29,113 nt of DNA, from contig CAZTBG010000026.1 in NCBI GenBank assembly GCA_964611805.1, positions 1 through 29,113 of the forward strand. The letters run 5' to 3'. The notes under the pieces were generated by a model, which saw only the letters and a list, made by a program, of their open reading frames with translations, did not search any database and was not told the origin of the DNA. The DNA comes from W589 sp964611805. GTDB lineage: Bacteria; Chloroflexota; Dehalococcoidia; Dehalococcoidales; Fen-1064. Shown in pieces: positions 6,728-13,428 of this stretch (positions are counted from its first letter, which is position 1; each line of letters begins with the position of its first letter). The position numbers and the translations under genes are program-made.

Positions 6728-9262
6728 TTATTTTTCTTTAACAAACAGCTGCCTTATGAGTTTTTTTAAGTCTATGCCCATTCCAAAGAAGTTTGGTTGT
6801 AAGAGGACAATTTCATTGGCTTTTGTTAGGAAGCTATCGGGAGTATCGGATTCGGTTTTGAGTTTGCTCAATATGCGAAGAACTTCTTCTTCGTTATCAC
6901 TCTCGAATTGGATGGTGCCAAGCAAATCAATAACGCTATATGGTGTTTCCGAACCGTCTGGGATATAAGTCTTCTCTCCAAGTCTCTCCAGTCTAATTAG
7001 GTGCTCATAGCTAACTGATATCGAAGGTTGGTCCGGCATTGGGACTCTTTCAATGGCTTGTATTTTTTCAAAACTGGAATTTATTGCATAAAGAGAATAC
7101 CGAATCACTGCAAAGTAGTCTCTTTTTTGCGGTCCAGATACATTGACATTTATTCTTTTATCTCTCTCGTCAGCTTCTACTAAAGCTTGACATTGGAAGG
7201 AGGGGTCTTCAAGAACAACGCCTGTTCTCCATCGTAATTCATTTTTAATATCATGACGCAGATTGACTATTAGACGAGGAATGATAGATTTTGGTAGGAA
7301 GTCATATTGTATATAAAAATTGAGGGACGAATCATAATCAAACTCTATTTCTGGCTTCTGTATGTCTAGTAACTGTGGTACAAGAACGGCAACAGGAGAT
7401 AGTTCATAGCATAACTCAAACTTCTTCATTAAGTTGATGATGTAGGGGAACCTATCATTGGGGTAAGTACGGTCGTTCGGTTTAATAGGTTTCAAAATGT
7501 CACCAATAGAAGCGAGAGGAAGTATTCCCTTGGAATCAGCGAGTACACTAGAGTTTATTATCTTGTAGACGGCTTCCGTTATCCATTTAGGTTCTAATAC
7601 GTGTGTGTCGAATAGGTCTAGGTCTTGAAAATGAAGAACAACTCCTAAATCGTTTAGAAATTCGAGAAGAACATCTTGGTCGCTGGAATCCTCGATGCCT
7701 GATTTAGAACATATAGACTTATATTCGGTGAAACTAATAAAGTCTTGTTCCATGTTTTCAAGAGAGGTCTTAACATCGAACCATGTCTTTGGCCAGTAGG
7801 TTCGAGGCAGCTCAGATTCTAGGAGGGCTTGTTTTAGTTCTCCAATGAAATATTCTATCCCACTAGAGTCTAAACATGAAACAGGATAAAATCCCTTTAT
7901 GCCATTATATTTGTTTTTCAGGAATATTCGATTAAGGTCATAAGAGGGGTGTTCATCCATCTTATTTAGGACAACAAGAATTGGAGAATCACCGCCGAAA
8001 CTCTCAATGAGTTTTAGCCAATATTCGGCATCTTCATCTTTACGCCCATCAAGAACGAGAATGTAAAGGCTACGTTTAGAAAGGAAGAATTGGTGAGTCG
8101 CATGCATAATCTGTTGGCCACCAAAATCCCAGAAATGAACATGAATAGTATTTAGATTTTCATCTATTGACCAGTCCTTTATGTTAATGCCGTGAGTTTG
8201 AGACTCCATTGGATTAAAGGACTCACCTAGTAGTCGTTTCATGAGAGAAGTCTTCCCTGAGCCACCATCACCAACAAATAATACTTTGACTTCAGAAAGT
8301 GGATTTTTTTCAATACTTAGCGATTTATAATAGGACTTAATAGCTTTAATACCATGCTTTGAAATCTCTATTGGAGGCTCTACAATAGGATTACCTCTTA
8401 TTGGTATTTCATTCAAATTCATTTGTGCTATTTCAGGAGGTAACTTAGTTAATCGATTATTCTGTAGAAAGAGTATTTTAAGTTTTACTAATTGAACTAT
8501 CTCTGGAGGCAATAGAGTCAATTGGTTGCCGGATAAGTACAAGAGAGTTAATTGGCTGAGAGATAAGATTTCCTTAGGAAAGACTGATAGTTTATTATTT
8601 CGCAAATCAAGCTGAGAAAGGACTGACAAATGACTTATCTCAGCGGGTAATCCTGACAATTTATTATTAGATAGATATAATTGGGTTAAACCGGTAAGTT
8701 TCAAGACTTGCGGAGGTAACGTAGTTAGTCTATTACTCATAAGAGAAAGCTGTTGTAGTGATTCCTTTAGATTTACTATTTCGTCTGGTAATGAATCAAG
8801 ATTGTTACCGGAAAGACTAAGCTGTCTTAGTTTAGTTAGTTTACCTATTTCATGAGGTAAGGTATCAAGTTGGTTGTTGTTGATATTGAGTTCTGTAAGA
8901 TTGTAGAGATTACCTATATCGGGAGGTACATGCATAATAAGGTTGTGTCTCAAATTTAAATACTCGAGGTTAACGAGTTGGCATATAACTGTATTCAAAG
9001 TGGTAAGGTTGTTATTTCTAACGTCTAAATAACGTAAATTGGATAATTCTCCAATTTCATCTGGAAGAGTATTCAAATCATTATCACGCAAAATAAGATG
9101 GGTAAGGTTAGTTAGTTCACCTATTGTTGGCGGGATAGTCTGTATACGCTGGGAAGAGAGGTCCAAGTGTGTTGAACCTTCTCGGAGAGCAAATTGTATG
9201 TACCACTCAAATTGTTCTGTTTCCATATACCAATCTTTGGGTGTTTGTTCGTAATTTGACAA
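6728..9262 (-). CDS. Leucine-rich-repeat Roco (ROC-COR) GTPase
   Basis: This large 844-residue protein carries about eleven 23-residue leucine-rich repeats (about 32-300; LxxLPxEIxxLxxLxxLxLxxNxL pattern). A ROC GTPase domain follows with G1 GDGGSGKT (331-338), G3 DFGGQ (379-383) and G4 NKMD (433-436). A COR-like region follows (about 490-760), and the tail contains no recognised kinase or effector domain. Bacterial Roco proteins are GTP-controlled dimers of mostly unknown role. The LRR array suggests recognition of a ligand. The track-defined start is a TTG; ATG at 9226 (residue 13) is a reasonable alternative, and neither has a good ribosome binding site. It is strikingly AT-rich against its neighbours and is the main cargo of the island. 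A defence role is possible but unproven. Confidence 0.92.
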   Translation of the reverse strand: MSNYEQTPKDWYMETEQFEWYIQFALREGSTHLDLSSQRIQTIPPTIGELTNLTHLILRDNDLNTLPDEIGELSNLRYLDVRNNNLTTLNTVICQLVNLEYLNLRHNLIMHVPPDIGNLYNLTELNINNNQLDTLPHEIGKLTKLRQLSLSGNNLDSLPDEIVNLKESLQQLSLMSNRLTTLPPQVLKLTGLTQLYLSNNKLSGLPAEISHLSVLSQLDLRNNKLSVFPKEILSLSQLTLLYLSGNQLTLLPPEIVQLVKLKILFLQNNRLTKLPPEIAQMNLNEIPIRGNPIVEPPIEISKHGIKAIKSYYKSLSIEKNPLSEVKVLFVGDGGSGKTSLMKRLLGESFNPMESQTHGINIKDWSIDENLNTIHVHFWDFGGQQIMHATHQFFLSKRSLYILVLDGRKDEDAEYWLKLIESFGGDSPILVVLNKMDEHPSYDLNRIFLKNKYNGIKGFYPVSCLDSSGIEYFIGELKQALLESELPRTYWPKTWFDVKTSLENMEQDFISFTEYKSICSKSGIEDSSDQDVLLEFLNDLGVVLHFQDLDLFDTHVLEPKWITEAVYKIINSSVLADSKGILPLASIGDILKPIKPNDRTYPNDRFPYIINLMKKFELCYELSPVAVLVPQLLDIQKPEIEFDYDSSLNFYIQYDFLPKSIIPRLIVNLRHDIKNELRWRTGVVLEDPSFQCQALVEADERDKRINVNVSGPQKRDYFAVIRYSLYAINSSFEKIQAIERVPMPDQPSISVSYEHLIRLERLGEKTYIPDGSETPYSVIDLLGTIQFESDNEEEVLRILSKLKTESDTPDSFLTKANEIVLLQPNFFGMGIDLKKLIRQLFVKEK

Positions 9263-9312
9263 ATTTGCTAAATTCGACAGAATGGTAAGTGGATAATATA
9301 ATATAATAACAA

Positions 9313-9342
9313 GTGAAAGGAGGCAAGCGGCCTCCGCCTTTT
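9313..9342. repeat. Hairpin repeat, copy A
   Basis: The core is a perfect stem-loop, GGAGGC-AAGCG-GCCTCC (9319-9335), flanked by GAAA and GCCTTTT. The same 28-base unit occurs at 9443 and 10000. It looks like a bidirectional terminator. Unlike the other copies, it is not followed by the CTACAAGCTACA and tRNA-like sequence. It lies about 50 bases upstream of the Roco start. Confidence 0.85.
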
Positions 9343-9372
9343 ATCAAGAGTGCTTTACACACATTAGGTCAG

Positions 9373-9404
9373 AAGAGGGAGCTCTAAATTGCTGCCTCTT
9401 TTTT
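9373..9404 (+). terminator. Rho-independent terminator in the gap between the island genes
   Basis: The stem AAGAGGGAGC (9373-9382) pairs with GCTGCCTCTT (9391-9400) with one mismatch and an eight-base loop, followed by TTTT. No gene in the plus orientation precedes it inside the island, so it may insulate the two cargo genes or be left from a lost gene. Confidence 0.6.
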
Positions 9405-9442
9405 ATTTGATTTTGTGCTGAAGAGTGATTATGATGTGTGGC

Positions 9443-9494
9443 GAAAGGAGGCAAGCGGCCTCCGCCTTTTCTACAAGCTACATGGGGTTCAGGT
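9443..9494. repeat. Hairpin repeat copy B with internal att-like site
   Basis: These 52 bases match 10000-10051 with one difference. They include the hairpin unit, then CTACAAGCTACA and then GGGGTTCAGGT, which is the anticodon loop and 3' anticodon stem of the tRNA. After that the sequence departs from the tRNA, although GGTTTGAATCC still resembles a T-loop. This divides the island into a Roco segment (6364 to about 9494) and a DUF3795 segment (about 9495-10083). Confidence 0.8.
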
Positions 9495-9545
9495 ATTACT
9501 GGTTTGAATCCTTTCATGGATGAAAATAGAGTTATAGGAGATATT

Positions 9546-9962
9546 ATGGATTATCAACATATGACGGCTCCTTGCGGCATAGACTGTTTTAACTGCCTGA
9601 TGTATCGGGCTATCGAAAACGAGGAGCTGAGAAAGGGACTCTCCAAGAATATGGGCATACCTTTTGAAAAAGCAGTCTGCAGGGGATGCCGAGATGAAAA
9701 CGGAACCATAGATTTTCTAGGCATGACTGAGCCATGTAATGTATACAAATGCATTACTGCAAAAGGTATTAATTTTTGTTGTGACTGTCCTGACTTTCCC
9801 TGCGACCATCTGCATCCCTACGCAGACGGAGCATCCGACAGGCCGCATAATACCAAGGTATTCAATTTGTGCTTGATAAAGAAGATGGGTCTTGAATCGT
9901 GGGCAAAAAACAAAGCCAGCAGTGTTAGGAGAACTTATTTCAGGGGAGAGTTCAAGCTGTAA
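9546..9962 (+). CDS. DUF3795-type cysteine-rich protein
   Basis: This 138-residue protein begins MDYQHMTAPCGIDCFNC and contains CRGC, a Cys in TEPCNVYKC and the cluster CCDCPDFPC. The spacing resembles DUF3795, a small family thought to bind zinc or an Fe-S cluster, with no assigned function. The start at 9546 is chosen because AGGAG lies five bases upstream. The frame stays open back to a GTG at 9438, but that extension would translate the hairpin repeat. It is the only gene in the right-hand segment of the island. Its cysteine content contrasts with the neighbouring Roco protein, and no functional link between the two is visible. Confidence 0.75.
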   Translation: MDYQHMTAPCGIDCFNCLMYRAIENEELRKGLSKNMGIPFEKAVCRGCRDENGTIDFLGMTEPCNVYKCITAKGINFCCDCPDFPCDHLHPYADGASDRPHNTKVFNLCLIKKMGLESWAKNKASSVRRTYFRGEFKL

Positions 9963-9999
9963 GCGTTTAGGGTACTTCAGCACGAAAAGTATCTTACAA

Positions 10000-10039
10000 G
10001 AAAGGAGGCAAGCGGCCTCCGCCTTTTCTACAAGCTACA
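10000..10039. repeat. Hairpin repeat copy C, adjoining attR
   Basis: This is the same GGAGGC-AAGCG-GCCTCC stem-loop and CTACAAGCTACA tail as copy B. It directly precedes the tRNA 3'-half repeat at 10041. It could terminate the DUF3795 transcript, whose stop is 38 bases upstream, and could also form an arm of the attachment site. Confidence 0.85.
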
Positions 10040-10040
10040 C

Positions 10041-10083
10041 GGGGTTCAGGTGGTCGGCGGTTCAAATCCGCCCACCCCGGCCA
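10041..10083 (+). repeat. attR: displaced tRNA-Pro 3' half
   Basis: These 43 bases run from the anticodon to the CCA and are identical to 6321-6363 except for the discriminator base (G here). There is no acceptor 5' strand, D-arm or 5' anticodon strand in front, so this is not a functional tRNA. It marks the chromosome-side end of the island next to ccmD. Confidence 0.85.
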
Positions 10084-10119
10084 TAGACAGGAGAGACCTG
10101 AGGCAATATAGACGTTTCC

Positions 10120-10272
10120 TTAATCAGGGCCTTCCCGCTCACCCTTTGAGTCTTTAAGCAAGTCCATCTGCTGCCGCAGCTTTCTCTGCTTGTAGTACAG
10201 AAAAAATACGTAGCCGAAGATAAGCGCCCAGATGATGGTATAGGCTGCAAAAAGATAACCCAAATTATCCAT
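10120..10272 (-). CDS. ccmD: CcmD-like small membrane protein
   Basis: This 50-residue protein has an N-terminal membrane helix (about residues 4-27, LGYLFAAYTIIWALIFGYVFFLYY) followed by a basic stretch, KQRKLRQQ, and a charged tail. That is the shape of CcmD, which helps release holo-CcmE from the CcmABC complex. It starts 13 bases after the ccmC stop, and AGGAG lies ten bases upstream of the ATG. It is the last gene of the ccm operon. Its stop is about 36 bases from the island's right end. Confidence 0.85.
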   Translation of the reverse strand: MDNLGYLFAAYTIIWALIFGYVFFLYYKQRKLRQQMDLLKDSKGEREGPD

Positions 10273-10285
10273 AACTATTACACTC

Positions 10286-10966
10286 CTAATCTGGCCTGTT
10301 ATTTTTTATATTCCTGATATCCGCTTCCATGTTCTTGAGACGAGTGCTCTGCACGACCAGGATGATATATAAAACAGTGAATGCAATAATACACACAAGC
10401 AATGTAATGAGCATGGACGTAACAAGCCCGCCCTCGAATATCAATGCCCCTGGATGTTGAGTCCGCCACAGCATAATTGCCAGAGCCACGATTGGCACAT
10501 CGATGAAACCGACAATACCAAGCACGGCACCGAGCCTGGCACGCTGGCTATCTTCAGCAACATAGTGACGCACCAGCAGATAGGCCACATAGGTAAACCA
10601 CAGGACCAGGGTGGCTGTCAGCCGCGCGTCCCAGGTCCACCAGATTCCCCAGGCCGCTTTTGCCCATATACTCCCGGTAATCAAGACCAGGGATGTGAAA
10701 ACAACACCGACCTCTGCCGAAGCGGAGGCAATCACATCCCATTTCATGTCCCGCTTCGTCAGATAGAGAATACTGCATACAAAGACAACGAAAAACGCCA
10801 GGAAAGCAATCCAGGCCAGAGGAACATGAAAGTAGAAGATTCTCTGCACAGCCCCCATGTTCTTATCGGTCGGCACGTATATGAACACCATGTAGAGTGC
10901 CGCTACCATCAGAGCGAAGCCCAGACCGACAAGGATGTAATGCCTCAGAGCACTCCTACCATTCAT
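10286..10966 (-). CDS. ccmC: Haem exporter/handling protein CcmC
   Basis: This 226-residue polytopic protein has six predicted membrane helices. The periplasmic WWD motif reads WGIWWTWDARLT (106-117), which binds haem at the membrane surface. The flanking haem-ligand histidines are H47 in FHVP and the histidine of RTQHPG near residue 171. CcmC passes haem to CcmE in System I cytochrome c maturation. Length and motifs are normal. The gene lies 26 bases after ccmB. A CcsA (System II) assignment is less likely given the complete ccmABC context. Confidence 0.95.
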   Translation of the reverse strand: MNGRSALRHYILVGLGFALMVAALYMVFIYVPTDKNMGAVQRIFYFHVPLAWIAFLAFFVVFVCSILYLTKRDMKWDVIASASAEVGVVFTSLVLITGSIWAKAAWGIWWTWDARLTATLVLWFTYVAYLLVRHYVAEDSQRARLGAVLGIVGFIDVPIVALAIMLWRTQHPGALIFEGGLVTSMLITLLVCIIAFTVLYIILVVQSTRLKNMEADIRNIKNNRPD

Positions 10967-10992
10967 ATAGATGTCTCCTCAGTTTGAAGCGT

Positions 10993-11667
10993 TTATCCCT
11001 CGACCACGTATTGAAAAACCAGAGTAGCCACTACCAGGTAGATTATATCGAACGCTATCATTATTTGCAGCCAGGTCAACATGTCTCCCCAGGGACCGCC
11101 CTGCAATACCACCGCCGTTGCCTCGACAGCGGCGATAATTACAGGAACAACGATAGGCAGAAAGAGAATCGGCAGCATGATATCCCGTGCCCTGATATTA
11201 ATGGCCAGCGCCGAGAACAACGTACCCACCGAAGTAAATCCCAGTGTTGCCAGCACGATGATAAGAATCAGCCGTGGGAGAAAGAGGGATAAATTCAACA
11301 GGACCAGGAATATCGGTGTGACAACAATTTCGATAGCCAGCATGAAGGTAAAGCTACCCAGCAGCTTTCCCCAGTAGATGGCCATATGGTCTACGGGACA
11401 AAGCAATAGCCCCGCCAGCCGGGAATTTTCTCTCTCCAAAGCGAAGACGCGGTTGAGACCGAGCACGCCAGCAAATGTAAAGGCCACCCACAGAATACCC
11501 GGAGCTACCAGACTCATGGTAGCCGTTTCAGGCTCAAAGGCGAAATTGAAAATCACCAGTACCAGCAGCGCAAAGACCAGTATGGAGGTAACAACCTCTT
11601 TGGTCCTGATTTCCAGCAGGATATCCTTCCAGAAGATGGTCAATACCTTGCTTAAAGGTCCCTTCAT
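10993..11667 (-). CDS. ccmB: Haem exporter permease CcmB
   Basis: This 224-residue ABC permease subunit has about six membrane helices and a short basic N terminus. It carries the ENSRLAGLLLCPVDHMAIYWGKLLG segment characteristic of CcmB between helices 2 and 3. With CcmA and CcmC it forms the CcmABCD complex that frees haem-loaded CcmE. The start overlaps the ccmA stop by four bases (ATGA). Confidence 0.95.
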   Translation of the reverse strand: MKGPLSKVLTIFWKDILLEIRTKEVVTSILVFALLVLVIFNFAFEPETATMSLVAPGILWVAFTFAGVLGLNRVFALERENSRLAGLLLCPVDHMAIYWGKLLGSFTFMLAIEIVVTPIFLVLLNLSLFLPRLILIIVLATLGFTSVGTLFSALAINIRARDIMLPILFLPIVVPVIIAAVEATAVVLQGGPWGDMLTWLQIMIAFDIIYLVVATLVFQYVVEG

Positions 11668-12401
11668 TTACCCATCTCTGTATAGCTCTGGTAGACTTCC
11701 TGGAAATTCGCCATATCGATATCACCCCTGGAGGACTGGTAAACAATTTTACCCCTGTTGAGAATAACCACCGTATCCCCCATCTCAATCCCCTGCTTCA
11801 GATTATGGGTGGTCATCACTATCGTGCGCTCCGGTGTGTTAACAGACTCCAGCACATCCCTCAGCATAGCAACAGCCTGCGTATCAAGCCCGACCTCCGG
11901 TTCATCAAGGAAGAGTACCGATGGGCTGTGAATCACTGCCCGTGCAATGGAAACCCGTTGCTGCATGCCATGCGACAGGGTCCCGACCCGGTCGTGCAGG
12001 CGAGATTCCATCCTTATCTGGGACACAACCTCGTGGATACGTTCTTTCAGGGAGGGGATGTCATACATTCTCCCGTAGAACCTGAGGTTCTCATATACGG
12101 TCAGGTCGTCATAAAGGAAGGTCTCATGGCTGACCAGGCCTATCCGGCGTCTGATTTTAACAGGGTCATTACGGACATCCTCACCATCCACACGCAACGT
12201 GCCAGTGGACGGCTTACTGAGTGTAGACAATACCTTGACCAGGGTAGTCTTACCGGCACCATTTGGACCAAGAACAGTCACATGTTCTCCCCTGCCAACC
12301 TGAAGGTCAATATCGCTCAGAGCGCGATTATTCCCGAATGACTTACTCAGTCCCTTAACCTCGATAGCCCATGTGGTCAAGTTGGGTCCTGTCTCCTTCA
12401 T
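11664..12401 (-). CDS. ccmA: ABC transporter ATPase CcmA
   Basis: This 245-residue ATPase shows Walker A GPNGAGKTT (45-53), signature LSHGMQQR, Walker B VLFLDEPEVGLD and the switch histidine in MTTHN. ATP hydrolysis by CcmA drives release of holo-CcmE. The signature has His in place of the usual Ser/Gly-Gly-Gln pattern (LSHGM instead of LSGGQ), a common variation in this family. It is followed by ccmB with a four-base overlap. The gap to the upstream beta-domain membrane protein is 40 bases. Confidence 0.93.
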   Translation of the reverse strand: MKETGPNLTTWAIEVKGLSKSFGNNRALSDIDLQVGRGEHVTVLGPNGAGKTTLVKVLSTLSKPSTGTLRVDGEDVRNDPVKIRRRIGLVSHETFLYDDLTVYENLRFYGRMYDIPSLKERIHEVVSQIRMESRLHDRVGTLSHGMQQRVSIARAVIHSPSVLFLDEPEVGLDTQAVAMLRDVLESVNTPERTIVMTTHNLKQGIEMGDTVVILNRGKIVYQSSRGDIDMANFQEVYQSYTEMGK

Positions 12402-12441
12402 TATCTATATCTATGTCCTCAGTTAGCCTCGATTCCGCCGG

Positions 12442-13428
12442 CTATAGAGCCTGTGCTCTTTTCCTCATCAAATAATAAGTGACAAAACCTATAATCACCA
12501 CAACCGCGATAGCCCCAAAAATGATGAGTGATGGACTGTTGCCCCCCGATAAACTTGAAATACGGATATCCACAGTATCACCGCGGCTAAGACTATCGCC
12601 CACGAAATGTATGAACTCTCCTCCGGTATCAGTTATTATTGGGTCAGCCGGCGACAGACGGGTACTGGCAACCTCGATATCTTCTCCCTGGACCAATACG
12701 TGCACGGTATCAGTTGGATAATCCACGGGTAAGTTAATTACCAAATCACCAGAGCTCGGGACGTCCAAATTGTACGAGAAAATAACTTCATTCTCACCCG
12801 GAGGAAACACCAACGTATTGGTAACGGTATTATCGTCGACAATGAAGTAATCCCCTACCGACTCTTCCGGTACCCCAAAGTCGGTCGCCCCCTCCGGTAA
12901 TGTAAAGACCAGTGTTCCCTGTACCCCCCCGAAATTGGTCTCATCTGAACCCACGTAGGTCTTATCGCCCTCATTAAGCAACCACATTACTTCCGTCACC
13001 GAGAAATAGCCATCCTCGGCATGCAGGATTACATGCAGAAGATAAACCCTTATCGACTGGTCGCTCGTAGTTGTGTCACTAACCGGGACCTCGATAGATT
13101 TTTCCGTCTCACCGGTACTGAAATTAACCGGGTAGTAGTAGTCAACCTGCATATAGCAGACCCTTACCAGATAGCTCTGTGTCACCGAAATATCCGTGAA
13201 ACGGAACTTGCCTTCGTCGTCCGTCTGGCCGGTCTGCACTTCCCGTACTTCACCTTCAACCTGAGCAACCAGGGCAACATACAGGCCAGCAACGCTGCCC
13301 CCACCCTCGGTCTCATTGACCACCTGCCCCTCAATCACCCCCTGCTCTGAATCCTGAGCACTAACGCTTCCCGGCAGTCCGATAGTAAGTAAAATCACCA
13401 CCAATATATATATCAACTTCTTCATCAT
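12442..13428 (-). CDS. Secreted, membrane-anchored protein with carboxypeptidase-regulatory-like domain, in the ccm operon
   Basis: This 328-residue protein has a signal peptide (1-24, cleavage after VSA). A beta-sandwich similar to the CarboxypepD_reg/transthyretin-like fold follows (about 28-115; VIEGQVVNETEGG through DDEGKFRFTDI). The middle region is beta-rich and of unknown fold, and a C-terminal membrane helix (about 302-321) ends in RKRAQAL. Most of it would sit outside the membrane. It is embedded between ccmF and ccmA and overlaps the ccmF stop, so it is probably co-expressed with haem delivery. No cysteine pair, haem motif or catalytic motif is visible. It does not resemble CcmG, CcmH or CcmI. 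Confidence 0.7.
   Translation of the reverse strand: MMKKLIYILVVILLTIGLPGSVSAQDSEQGVIEGQVVNETEGGGSVAGLYVALVAQVEGEVREVQTGQTDDEGKFRFTDISVTQSYLVRVCYMQVDYYYPVNFSTGETEKSIEVPVSDTTTSDQSIRVYLLHVILHAEDGYFSVTEVMWLLNEGDKTYVGSDETNFGGVQGTLVFTLPEGATDFGVPEESVGDYFIVDDNTVTNTLVFPPGENEVIFSYNLDVPSSGDLVINLPVDYPTDTVHVLVQGEDIEVASTRLSPADPIITDTGGEFIHFVGDSLSRGDTVDIRISSLSGGNSPSLIIFGAIAVVVIIGFVTYYLMRKRAQAL

Larger units (their letters stand above)
6364..10083. mobile_element. Small genomic island inserted in tRNA-Pro
   Basis: The island is defined by the attL/attR pair. It contains an AT-rich LRR-Roco gene, a DUF3795 gene, three copies of a hairpin repeat and an internal attachment-like site, but no recognisable integrase, relaxase or transposase. 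Base composition changes sharply at both edges: yggS and the ccm genes are GC-richer, while the Roco gene is dominated by A/T-ending codons. It would have to be moved by a recombinase supplied in trans, or it is a remnant that has lost its own. Confidence 0.75.

Noticed and set aside
9438..9545. N-terminal extension of the DUF3795 protein from GTG 9438
   Set aside because: It would translate the hairpin repeat and att-like DNA; an AGGAG-preceded ATG at 9546 fits the conserved start.
9313..10039. The three hairpin repeats as a CRISPR array
   Set aside because: Only three copies with irregular spacing of about 130 and 560 bases, one separation containing a gene, and no cas genes.
10041..10083. 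A second tRNA-Pro gene
   Set aside because: Only the 3' half is present; there is no matching acceptor 5' strand, D-arm or 5' anticodon strand, so it is an attachment-site copy.
10454..10987. 177-residue plus-strand frame over ccmC
   Set aside because: Antisense to a clear CcmC with intact WWD motif; the composition (many His, Gln, Pro) is that of a shadow frame.
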